Source: an uncultured Rhodopila sp.
Lineage (GTDB): Bacteria; Pseudomonadota; Alphaproteobacteria; Acetobacterales; Acetobacteraceae
Assembly: GCF_903944925.1 (NCBI RefSeq)
Contig: NZ_CAJATU010000170.1
Coordinates: 80,010-144,009 of the forward strand
Direction: 5' to 3'
DNA length: 64,000 nt
Of this stretch, positions 23,386 through 31,381 are shown one piece after another (position 1 is the stretch's first letter; every line of letters starts with the position of its first letter). The notes beneath the pieces are model-generated. The model worked only from the letters and a program-made list of their open reading frames with translations. It searched no databases and had not been told where the DNA came from. The position numbers and the translations under genes were made by a program.

Positions 23386-25608
23386 TTGCTCACGCGTGCG
23401 GCTGCAACGCCAGCTTTTGGTGAGGCGAACCTAACCAACTGCGAACGCGAGCAAATTCATCTCGCGGGGTCGATCCAGCCGCATGGATGCCTGCTGCTGA
23501 TCCAGGAACCGGACGGGACCATCGTCCAGGCCAGCGAGAACGCGGCGTCGTTTCTCGGATTGGTCGATGACATCATTGGCCGCCGCCTCGACTCGATCGA
23601 AGGCGATCTGGCCGCCCAGCTCCAACCGCATCTGCAGGAAGCCCTGGCCGACGTGCCGCATGGGGTGCGGTTTCTCATCGGCTCCCCGCCGGCCGAGTTC
23701 GATGGCCTGATCCACCGGCCGGAAGGCGGCGGCCTGATCGTTGAACTGGAACGCGCCGGGCCGTCGGTGGATTTGTCCCGCCATCTCGAACGCGGGCTGA
23801 TGACGATCATCACCGCCGGATCCTTGCGCGCCTTAAGCGATGAGACGGCGCGCATCTTCCGCGAGATGACCGGCTACGACCGCGTCATGGTCTACCGCTT
23901 CGACGACCAGGGCCACGGCGAGGTGCTGTCGGAGAATTGCAAGCCCGACATCGAGGCGTTTCTCGGCAACCGCTACCCGGCCTCCGACATCCCGCAGATC
24001 GCCCGGCGGTTGTATGAGCGCAACCGCGTGCGGGTGCTGGTCGATGTCGATTTTGCCCCGGTGGCGCTGACGCCGCGCCAATCGCCGATTACCGGCGCGG
24101 AGCTGGACATGTCGCTGTGCTTTCTGCGCAGTTCGTCCCCCATCCATGTGCAGTATCTGAAGAATATGGGCGTGCACGCCACCCTGGTGGTGTCGCTGAT
24201 GGTCAGCGGCAAGCTGTGGGGCCTGGTGTCCTGCCATCACTACGTCCCGCGCTTCGTGCATTTCGAGGAACGTGCGGTGTGCGAACTGCTCGCGGAAGCG
24301 GTGGCGACGCGCATTTCCGCGCTGGAAAGTTTCTCCCAGGCGCAGGCCGAGCTGTCGGTGCGGCGGCTGGAGCAGCGCATGATCCGGGCGATCTCGCGCG
24401 AAGGCGACTGGCGCGCCGCGTTGTTCGACGGGTCGAACACCTTGCTGGAACCGGTCCAGGCGACCGGTGCTGCGCTGCTGTACGAAGGCGAGGTCCACAC
24501 CGTCGGCGAAGTCCCCGGCACGCTTGCGTTGCGCGCCATCGGCCGCTGGCTGGACAAGCAGGACCGGTCCGGTGTGATCGTCACCGCGAATCTGGGGACC
24601 GACGCGCCGGAATTCGAACTGCTGACGGCGATCGCCAGCGGCTTGCTGGCGACCCCGGTATCGACGGCGCCGGGCGAATACCTGATCTGGCTGCGGCCGG
24701 AGCGGGTGCGCACGGTCACCTGGGGCGGCAACCCGTTCAAGCCGACGCTTGTCGGCGACGATCCGCTGACCCTGTCGCCGCGGCGGTCGTTTTCGCAGTG
24801 GCACCAGCTTGTCGAAGGCACCTCCGATCCCTGGAGCGAGGCGGACCTGGCCTTCGCGCGGCTGGTCGGCGATACGCTGAGCGACGTGATCATCCAGTTC
24901 CGCTCGGTGCGCATGTTGCTGGCGGAGGATCAGCTCAACCAGGTGCGGCGGCAGGTGGAGCAGTCCGCCCAGCCGGTGGTGATCGTCGATACCACGAGCC
25001 GCATCCTGAAGCTGAACGCGGCGTTCGCGGCGCTGCTGCCGGAGTTGCCGAACGTGCCGGAGAAAGTGGCGCATTTGCTGCCGCTGTTCAGTGACCCGCA
25101 CGAGGTTGCGCGCCGGATCGATGATCTTGTGGTCAATCGCCATGCCTGGCGCGGCGAGGTGTCGATCGCCGGCCGTGATGGGGTGGCGACCCCGCTGCTG
25201 GTGCGCGGGGATCCGGTGTTCACCTCGCTCGACCGCACGCTGGGGTTCGTACTGCTGTTCACCGACCTGACGGAGCGCAAGGCGGCGGAGGCGGCGCGGC
25301 GGGGGTTCCAGGCTGGGGTGATGGAGCAGCGGCGGCCGATGTCCTGGCGGTTGGATTCGAAGGCCGATCTGCAGTTCCGGGCGATTTTGTCGACGATCAC
25401 CGAGAATGCGCAGCTTGCCGCGTTGGAAATCGCCGATCGGGTGGATCCGACGCATATGCCGCAAATGCTGGAGGCGCTGAGGGCGTCGGTGGCGCGCACC
25501 GCGGAGGTGTTGCGGTCGCTGCTGTCGCATGGGCCGCGGCAGGAGAAGGGCCGGGGGGCTGGCGAGAGTGATGTGCCGACGCCGCAGGAGAGTCCGGAGG
25601 AGTGCTGA
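23386..25608 (+). CDS. bphP: bacteriophytochrome photoreceptor
   Basis: 740 aa. Red/far-red receptor that binds biliverdin. Cys19 in NCEREQIHLAGSIQPHG is the expected chromophore attachment residue; the PAS-GAF-PHY module follows, with NRYPASDIPQIARRLY (Asp201), SPIHVQYLKNMGVHATLV, the PHY tongue LSPRRSFSQWHQ and VTWGGNP. After PHY come a PAS domain (about 510-630) and a helical tail; no histidine kinase or ATPase domain is seen. Next to ppsR as in Bradyrhizobium ORS278 and Rhodopseudomonas palustris, where the phytochrome antagonises PpsR. TTG start with GGGGAG at 23374-23379. No heme oxygenase gene is nearby. Confidence 0.94.
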   Translation: MLTRAAATPAFGEANLTNCEREQIHLAGSIQPHGCLLLIQEPDGTIVQASENAASFLGLVDDIIGRRLDSIEGDLAAQLQPHLQEALADVPHGVRFLIGSPPAEFDGLIHRPEGGGLIVELERAGPSVDLSRHLERGLMTIITAGSLRALSDETARIFREMTGYDRVMVYRFDDQGHGEVLSENCKPDIEAFLGNRYPASDIPQIARRLYERNRVRVLVDVDFAPVALTPRQSPITGAELDMSLCFLRSSSPIHVQYLKNMGVHATLVVSLMVSGKLWGLVSCHHYVPRFVHFEERAVCELLAEAVATRISALESFSQAQAELSVRRLEQRMIRAISREGDWRAALFDGSNTLLEPVQATGAALLYEGEVHTVGEVPGTLALRAIGRWLDKQDRSGVIVTANLGTDAPEFELLTAIASGLLATPVSTAPGEYLIWLRPERVRTVTWGGNPFKPTLVGDDPLTLSPRRSFSQWHQLVEGTSDPWSEADLAFARLVGDTLSDVIIQFRSVRMLLAEDQLNQVRRQVEQSAQPVVIVDTTSRILKLNAAFAALLPELPNVPEKVAHLLPLFSDPHEVARRIDDLVVNRHAWRGEVSIAGRDGVATPLLVRGDPVFTSLDRTLGFVLLFTDLTERKAAEAARRGFQAGVMEQRRPMSWRLDSKADLQFRAILSTITENAQLAALEIADRVDPTHMPQMLEALRASVARTAEVLRSLLSHGPRQEKGRGAGESDVPTPQESPEEC

Positions 25609-25643
25609 GGCGGTATTCGGCTCGCGGGGCCGGTGCGGCCCCG

Positions 25644-25733
25644 TGTCATGGCCGGATTTAGTCCGGCGATCCACGACTTCGTCCCGACCGGCACCGCAAG
25701 TCGTGGATGGCCGGGACAAGCCCGGCCATGACA
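25644..25733. repeat. pair of REP-like hairpins in inverted orientation
   Basis: The unit at 25644-25679 (begins TGTCATGGCCGGATTTAG) and the unit at 25698-25733 (ends CCCGGCCATGACA) are inverted copies matching at about 30 of 36 positions; each folds into its own hairpin. This lies in the 354-base gap between bphP and bchI. The family recurs at several other intergenic sites in the window. Confidence 0.75.
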
Positions 25734-25801
25734 GGGAGGCCGCGACAGGGCCGCCATGACACGATGGGACGGGCTGCCGTCTCTAAACCTGACCATCGCA
25801 C

Positions 25802-25830
25802 TTGACGCTCCCGGCCAGCGAACGGATAAG
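25802..25830 (+). promoter_or_regulatory. possible sigma-70-type promoter of bchI
   Basis: TTGACG (25802-25807), 17-base spacer, GATAAG (25825-25830). No TGT-N12-ACA PpsR box is present between bphP and bchI. Sequence-only guess. Confidence 0.3.
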
Positions 25831-25962
25831 CACGCCCGTGCTCCGAACAGTGAGACGAACCCCTGGAGTGACTATGAGACTGATGCGGCGGCACGATCCC
25901 AGACACGGCGCGACATTTTGCGCGCGTAGCGGTTTCAACGGTCTTTCGGGCTGGGCAGGCTG

Positions 25963-26982
25963 ATGTCCACCCGTCCGGTTTTTCCGTTCGCTGCCATTGT
26001 CGGGCAGGAGGACATGAAGCTCGCGATCCTGGTCGCCGCGATCGACCCCGGCATCGGCGGCGTCCTGGCGTTCGGCGACCGCGGCACCGGCAAGTCCACC
26101 ACGATCCGGGCGCTCGCCGCTTTGCTGCCGGCGATGAAGGTGAACCAGGGCTGCCGCTACCATTGCGATCCCGCCACCCCCGATGTCTGGTGCGCCGACT
26201 GCCGCGCCGCGACCAAGCACAAGAGCGTCACCGCGCCGGTTCCGGTGGTCGATCTGCCGCTGGGCGCCACGGAAGACCGCGTCGTCGGCGCGCTCGACCT
26301 GGAACGCGCGCTGACCGGCCACAAGGTGTTCGAGCCGGGGTTGCTCGCGCGCGCCAATCGCGGGTTCCTCTATATAGATGAGGTGAACCTGCTCGAGGAT
26401 CACCTGGTCGATCTGCTGCTGGATGTCGCCGCCTCCGGTGAGAACGTGGTCGAGCGCGAGGGCCTCAGTGTCCGCCACCCCGCCCGGTTCGTGCTGATTG
26501 GCTCCGGCAACCCGGAAGAGGGCGAGTTGCGGCCGCAGTTGATCGACCGCTTCGGCCTGTCGGTGGAGGTGCGCACGCCGCAGGACCTGCCGACGCGGAT
26601 CGAGGTCATCCGCCGCCGCGACGGTTTCGAGAACGACCCGGTCGGGTTTACCGAGCACTGGAAGAAGCAACAGGACAAGATCCGCAAGCGCATCGTCGAT
26701 GCGCGGGGCAAGCTGTCGGGCGTGGCGGTGCCGGAGATCGCGCTGGAAAACGCCGCCCGGCTGTGCATGGCGCTCGGCACCGACGGGCTGCGCGGCGAGC
26801 TGACGTTGATCCGGGCCGCTCGGGCGGTGGCCTGCCTGGATGGCGACAAGGAAGTCACCGACGCGCATCTGCGGCGGGTCGCGCCGATGGTGCTGGGTCA
26901 CCGGCTGCGGCGCAATCCGCTGGACGAAGCGGTGGCCAGCACCCGGGTGAACCGCGCCGTCGAGGAACTGTTCGGCGCATGA
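25963..26982 (+). CDS. bchI: magnesium chelatase subunit BchI
   Basis: 339 aa AAA+ ATPase subunit of Mg-chelatase, which inserts Mg into protoporphyrin IX at the branch point to bacteriochlorophyll. N-terminal FPFAAIVGQEDMKLAIL, Walker A GDRGTGKST (38-46), Walker B-like LYIDEVNLLEDHLVD, and the sensor region GSGNPEEGELRPQLIDRFGL are all typical. A cysteine-containing insert (GCRYHCDP, CADC) is found in BchI/ChlI proteins. Overlaps bchD by 4 bases. Confidence 0.97.
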   Translation: MSTRPVFPFAAIVGQEDMKLAILVAAIDPGIGGVLAFGDRGTGKSTTIRALAALLPAMKVNQGCRYHCDPATPDVWCADCRAATKHKSVTAPVPVVDLPLGATEDRVVGALDLERALTGHKVFEPGLLARANRGFLYIDEVNLLEDHLVDLLLDVAASGENVVEREGLSVRHPARFVLIGSGNPEEGELRPQLIDRFGLSVEVRTPQDLPTRIEVIRRRDGFENDPVGFTEHWKKQQDKIRKRIVDARGKLSGVAVPEIALENAARLCMALGTDGLRGELTLIRAARAVACLDGDKEVTDAHLRRVAPMVLGHRLRRNPLDEAVASTRVNRAVEELFGA

Positions 26983-28781
26983 GCGGAGCGGCCGCATGGG
27001 CCGGGGCGCTTCAGGCTTTGGGCCTCTTTGCGGCGGATCCCCTGGGGTTGGGGGGGATTGCGGTGCGCGCCGGGGCGGGGCCGGTGCGGGATCGCTGGCT
27101 GAAGATTCTGTATGACTCTCTGCCGCCAGGGATGCCGGTGCGGCGCGTGCCGCTGAACGCCGGGGATGATCGCCTGCTCGGCGGCCTCGACCTGGCGGCG
27201 ACGTTGCAGGCGGGGCACCTGGTCGAGCAGAAGGGCCTGCTGTCCGAGGCCGATGGCGGCGTGATCGTGTTGCCGATGGCCGAGCGGATCGAACCCGGTT
27301 CGGCCGCCCGGCTGCGCGCGGCGTCGGATGAGGGCCAGGTGACATTGCAGCGCGACGGTTTGTCGCGGGTGCTGCCGGCGCATATTGCGATGGTCGCGCT
27401 GGATGAGGGCGCGGACCCGGATGAGCACGTGCCGACATCGCTGCTCGACCGCATGGCGTTCCTGATCGACCTGACCAAGGTTTCGCTCCGGGATATCGAA
27501 TACGATGACTGGAGCGGGGTGGCGGCACCGTCCCGGCCTCTCGTCCTGGCGGGTCCATCCGCCATGACGGGTGGGGCGGGAGCCGTCCACCGCGCAACGG
27601 CGGCCGTTGAAACCGCCAAAATCATCGAAACCCTGTGCGGCGTCGCCATGTCGCTCGGCGTCGACTCTATCCGCGCGCCGCTGTTTGCCCTGCGCGCCGC
27701 CCGCATCGCCGCGGCGCAGGACGGACGCTCCGAGCCGGATACGGACGACCTGTCGCTCGCCGTCGCGCTGGTCTACGGCCCGCGCGCCACCCGCCTGCCG
27801 CCGCAGGAAGAAGCCGAGGCGCCGCCGGAACCCGAGCCGCCGCCGGAAGACCAGCCCGAACCGCCGCCGCCGGACGACGAGGACCAGGAGCAAATCCCCG
27901 ACCTGCCGCTGGAGGACATCGTGCTGGAAGCGGCCATCGCCGCGCTGCCGCCCGACCTGCTGGCGCAGCTTGCCTCGCTCAGCAACACCAAGGGCCAGGT
28001 TCGCATGCCCGGCCGTGTCGGCCAGGCCAAGATGTCGCTGAAACGCGGACGGCCCATCGGCACCCGCCAGGGCGAGCCGAAAGGCGGTGCGAGGCTGCAT
28101 CTGCTGGAGACCCTGAAGGCCGCCGCGCCATGGCAGACCCTGCGCCGCCGTGCGCCGGAACACGGTCCGAAGCGCTTCGAAGTCAGGCGCGACGATTTCC
28201 GCATCATCCGCTTCCGCCAGCGCGTCGGCACCACCACCGTGTTCGCGGTGGACGCCTCCGGCTCCGCCGCGATGAACCGGCTGGGCGAGGCCAAGGGCGC
28301 CGTCGAGTTGCTGCTGGCCGACTGCTATGTGCGCCGCGACCAGGTGGCGCTGATCGCCTTCCGCGGCACCGGTGCGCAATTGCTGCTCGCGCCCACCGGA
28401 TCGCTGCTGCGCGCCAAGCGCAGCCTCGCCGGGTTGCCGGGCGGCGGACCCACGCCGCTCGCCGCCGGGATCGACGCCGCCATGGCGCTGGCCGACACCA
28501 TCCGCCGCAGCGGCCGCACCCCCATCATCACCTTCCTCACCGATGCCCGCGCCAACATGACCCGCGAAGGCACCGGCGGACGACCGAAAGCCGAGGCCGA
28601 AGCCATGGAAAGCGCCCGCGCCCTGCGCGCAACCGGTATTGCCGCCTTGCTGGTGGATACCTCGCCGCGGCCCAACCCGTTCGCCCGCACCCTGGCGACG
28701 GAGATGGGCGCGCGCTACGTGCCGCTGCCCTATGCCAACGCGGCGGCGCTGTCGCACGCCGTACGGGCCGCCGCCGCATGA
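26979..28781 (+). CDS. bchD: magnesium chelatase subunit BchD
   Basis: 600 aa. BchD forms the ATPase platform with BchI. N-terminal AAA-like domain without a functional Walker A, a long acidic Pro-rich linker (about residues 275-310, rich in PEP and PPPDDED), and a C-terminal von Willebrand A domain with a MIDAS-like DASGSAAMNR followed by TFLTDARANMTREGTGGRPK. This three-part layout is diagnostic. ATG overlaps the bchI stop and its stop overlaps bchO, so translation is tightly coupled. Confidence 0.95.
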   Translation: MSGAAAWAGALQALGLFAADPLGLGGIAVRAGAGPVRDRWLKILYDSLPPGMPVRRVPLNAGDDRLLGGLDLAATLQAGHLVEQKGLLSEADGGVIVLPMAERIEPGSAARLRAASDEGQVTLQRDGLSRVLPAHIAMVALDEGADPDEHVPTSLLDRMAFLIDLTKVSLRDIEYDDWSGVAAPSRPLVLAGPSAMTGGAGAVHRATAAVETAKIIETLCGVAMSLGVDSIRAPLFALRAARIAAAQDGRSEPDTDDLSLAVALVYGPRATRLPPQEEAEAPPEPEPPPEDQPEPPPPDDEDQEQIPDLPLEDIVLEAAIAALPPDLLAQLASLSNTKGQVRMPGRVGQAKMSLKRGRPIGTRQGEPKGGARLHLLETLKAAAPWQTLRRRAPEHGPKRFEVRRDDFRIIRFRQRVGTTTVFAVDASGSAAMNRLGEAKGAVELLLADCYVRRDQVALIAFRGTGAQLLLAPTGSLLRAKRSLAGLPGGGPTPLAAGIDAAMALADTIRRSGRTPIITFLTDARANMTREGTGGRPKAEAEAMESARALRATGIAALLVDTSPRPNPFARTLATEMGARYVPLPYANAAALSHAVRAAAA

Positions 28782-29665
28782 GCTACCATCTGTCCTGGGA
28801 ACGCGACGGCCGCGACTGGCCGAACCGCGCATTCAGCCGCTTCGTCGAGGCCGGCGGGTTGCGCTGGCATGTTCAGGTGATGGGGCAGGGGCCGGTCGCG
28901 TTGCTGCTGCACGGCACCGGGGCCTCGACGCATTCGTTCCGCGATCTGGCGCCGCTGCTGGCCAAGCACTTCACCGTGGTGGCGCCCGACCTGCCGGGGC
29001 ACGGCTTCACCGCGGTGCCGGCATCGCAGGAGGGCTACACGCTGCCGGGCGTCTCCGCCGGCATCGGGGCGCTGCTGGACGGGCTCGGGCTGCGGCAGAA
29101 GGTTATTGTCGCCGTCGGGCACTCGGCGGGGGCGGCGATTGCCCTGCGCATGTGCCTGGACGGGCTGATCAACCCCGTCGCGGTGATCAGCCTGAACGGG
29201 GCGCTGCTGCCGTTCCCGGTGCCGAGCGGCATTGCCGGGTCCGCGGCGCGCTGGCTGTTCACCTCCGGCGTGGCGGCGCGGGTGTTCTCGTTCTTCGCCG
29301 GCACCGGGCCGACGGTCGAGCGGGTGATGCGCTCCACCGGTTCCGTGCTGGATGCCGACGGGTTGAAGTTCTACCGCCGTCTGGCGGTCAACCAGGGCCA
29401 CGTCGCCGGCGCGATGGCGCTGATGGGCAACTGGGACCTGCATCCATTGCTGGCCGATTTGCCGCGGCTGAAGACCAAGCTGGTGCTGGTGAACGGCAGC
29501 AAGGACGGGATGGTGCCGCCGGCCGAAGCGTCCCGCATCCGGGCGCTGCTGCCGCAGGCGGAACTGATTTCGCTGCACGGCCTGGGGCACCTTGCGCATG
29601 AGGAACGACCGGGCGAGATTGCGGCCCTGGTCGAAAAGGTCGTGGCGCATGAAGCTCCCGGTTGA
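28778..29665 (+). CDS. bchO: BchO, alpha/beta hydrolase of the Mg-chelatase operon
   Basis: 295 aa. Alpha/beta hydrolase with oxyanion-hole region LLLHGTGASTHSFRDLAPLL and nucleophile elbow VAVGHSAGAAIALRM; the last conserved His is in LHGLGHLAHEE. Found with bchI-bchD in many purple bacteria; the exact reaction is unproven, with a suggested role linked to Mg-chelatase or a pigment ester. The start overlaps the bchD stop by 4 bases and the end overlaps the DUF3422 gene by 17 bases. Confidence 0.93.
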   Translation: MSYHLSWERDGRDWPNRAFSRFVEAGGLRWHVQVMGQGPVALLLHGTGASTHSFRDLAPLLAKHFTVVAPDLPGHGFTAVPASQEGYTLPGVSAGIGALLDGLGLRQKVIVAVGHSAGAAIALRMCLDGLINPVAVISLNGALLPFPVPSGIAGSAARWLFTSGVAARVFSFFAGTGPTVERVMRSTGSVLDADGLKFYRRLAVNQGHVAGAMALMGNWDLHPLLADLPRLKTKLVLVNGSKDGMVPPAEASRIRALLPQAELISLHGLGHLAHEERPGEIAALVEKVVAHEAPG

Positions 29666-30938
29666 TCACCCGCAGCGGATCGAGCTCAACAACGAAGTCC
29701 ATGCCCGGCCGCCGGAGCCGTTGGTCGCGCCCTCGCGGCTGTCCTATCTGGCGCTGATCTCCGATCCGGCGCAACGCGAGGCCGGCTGGCGAGCGGTGTG
29801 CGAGCTGTGCGCGCGCTACAACACCGAGCCGCCGGAGAAGAACGCGCTGCATTTCAGCGCCTCGCTCGGCCCGTTCCGCCTGAAGTGGGAACAGCATACC
29901 GAATTCGTCCGCTTCACCTTCATCGTCGAGGGCACCACCGGCGATCCGTTCGAGCGGCCGGCGATCTCCGTGCTGCCGGAGGACTGGGTGGCGGCGCTGC
30001 CGGGGCAGGTGGTCGTCGCCGCGCATGCCGCGCTGATCAGGGCCGAACCGGGGCCGATCGATTCCCGGGCGATCGGCAATCGCTGGTTCGACGGCAACGT
30101 GCCGATTGGCGCCGCGGTGTCGGGCGGGGCGGCGACGGCGCTGACCGATTTCCGCATCCATGGCGACGGATTCAGCCGGCACCTGCTGTTCGATCACCAC
30201 ACCACGCCGTGGCAGGCGGGGCGGATCATCCAGCGGCTGCTGGAAATCGACACCTACAAGATCATGGCGCTGCTGGCGCTGCCGGTGGCGCGCTCCGCTG
30301 CGCCGCTGCTGACGGCCTCCGGCATCGAACTGGCGGGGATCACCCGGTCGCTGGTGTCGGCGGACGAAACCACCGAGCCGGCGCTTTTGAACAGCCTGAC
30401 GCGGCTGGAAGCGGACGTCGAGAACCAGCAGTCGGAGACGCGGTATCGCTTCAGCGCGGCCAACGCGTACTACGAACTGGTGCAGCGGCGGATCGATGAG
30501 CTACGGGAACAGCGCATCCAGGGCTTGCAGACGTTTCGGGAATTTACCGAGCGCCGGCTGGCTCCCGCGATGAACACGTGCCGATCGATTGCGGCGCGGC
30601 AGGAATCGCTGTCGCAACGGGTTGGCCGGGCGACCCAGTTGCTGTCAACCCGTGTGGATCTGACGCGGCAGCGGCAGAACCAGGCGCTGCTGGCCTCGAT
30701 GGACAGCCGGGCGCGGCTGCAGTTGCGGCTGCAAACGACGGTCGAGGGGCTGTCCGTTGCGGCGGTGACGTATTACGTGTCGGCTCTGGTGGGGCATGCG
30801 GCGGAGGCGCTGAAGGTGGAAGGCCTTCCGGTCGAGCCGGACCTGGCCATCGGTATCAGTATTCCGATCGTTGCTTTGGTGGCGTGGTTCGGCATTCACC
30901 ATATCCGCCGCAAGGTGACCGGGCGGAGCGAGGAGTAG
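29649..30938 (+). CDS. DUF3422 family membrane protein
   Basis: 429 aa. N-terminal block HPQRIELNNEVHARPPEPL and a following ELCARYNTEPPEKNALHF match DUF3422. The body is soluble; a long helical region (about 250-360) precedes two C-terminal membrane segments (VAAVTYYVSALVGHAAEAL and IGISIPIVALVAWFGIHHI), so it is probably an inner-membrane protein with a large cytoplasmic part. Function unknown. It overlaps bchO by 17 bases, so it is translated as part of the bch operon, a location that suggests a part in pigment synthesis or delivery. Confidence 0.85.
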   Translation: MKLPVDHPQRIELNNEVHARPPEPLVAPSRLSYLALISDPAQREAGWRAVCELCARYNTEPPEKNALHFSASLGPFRLKWEQHTEFVRFTFIVEGTTGDPFERPAISVLPEDWVAALPGQVVVAAHAALIRAEPGPIDSRAIGNRWFDGNVPIGAAVSGGAATALTDFRIHGDGFSRHLLFDHHTTPWQAGRIIQRLLEIDTYKIMALLALPVARSAAPLLTASGIELAGITRSLVSADETTEPALLNSLTRLEADVENQQSETRYRFSAANAYYELVQRRIDELREQRIQGLQTFREFTERRLAPAMNTCRSIAARQESLSQRVGRATQLLSTRVDLTRQRQNQALLASMDSRARLQLRLQTTVEGLSVAAVTYYVSALVGHAAEALKVEGLPVEPDLAIGISIPIVALVAWFGIHHIRRKVTGRSEE

Positions 30939-31181
30939 GTGCTGACCTCGCCGCATCTGATCGATGCGATCCTGCTGCTGACCGTGGTCGAGGTCGTCGT
31001 CCTGGTGCGCTGGCGCGGGGTTCGCAGCCGGGTCGCCTGGGGCATGATCCTGCCGGGGATGTTCCTGCTGCTGGCGTTGCGCGCGGCGCTGGCCGATGCG
31101 GCGTGGCCCTGGGTGCCGGCGGCACTGACCGGCGCGCTGGTGGCGCATTCCGCGGAGCTTTGGGCACGGTTTCGGGGCTGA
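30939..31181 (+). CDS. small membrane protein at the end of the bch operon
   Basis: 80 aa. GTG start directly follows the DUF3422 stop, with AGGAG at 30931-30935 inside that gene's end. About three hydrophobic segments: HLIDAILLLTVVEVVVLVRW, GMILPGMFLLLALRAALA and WPWVPAALTGALVAHSAELW. No family name can be given with confidence. Part of bchI-bchD-bchO-DUF3422 by spacing, hence probably an accessory inner-membrane protein. Confidence 0.7.
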   Translation: MLTSPHLIDAILLLTVVEVVVLVRWRGVRSRVAWGMILPGMFLLLALRAALADAAWPWVPAALTGALVAHSAELWARFRG

Positions 31182-31201
31182 TCGGGGCGTCGGCCTTTCA
31201 T

Positions 31202-31289
31202 CGTCATGGTGCGCGCAGGCGCACCATCCACCCCTTGCGGTGCAGGTTGCGGCAAAGGCGTGGATGGCGGGCCTGCGCCCGCCATGACG
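31202..31289. repeat. REP-like hairpin pair between the bch and crt operons
   Basis: Unit 31202-31234 has stem GGTGCGC/GCGCACC round GCAG; unit 31257-31289 lies in the opposite orientation with stem GGCGGGC/GCCCGCC. The flanks CGTCATGG and CCATCCAC are shared. The second unit is an exact 33-base reverse complement of 46292-46324. The paired base changes in the stems show the hairpins are maintained. Confidence 0.8.
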
Positions 31290-31354
31290 TGGAAAGGGCG
31301 GCGTGTCCGAACGGCGTTTTCCGCACGTTCACGCGATAGTCCCTCTGGTCAGAG

Positions 31355-31372
31355 TGTCATCTTGCGTTTACA
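31355..31372 (+). promoter_or_regulatory. PpsR/CrtJ binding site upstream of crtI
   Basis: TGTCATCTTGCGTTTACA fits the published TGT-N12-ACA consensus exactly (with the common C after TGT). It ends 9 bases before the crtI ATG. A -10-like TACACT (31369-31374) overlaps it, so bound PpsR would block polymerase. Confidence 0.75.
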
Positions 31373-31381
31373 CTGCACCGT

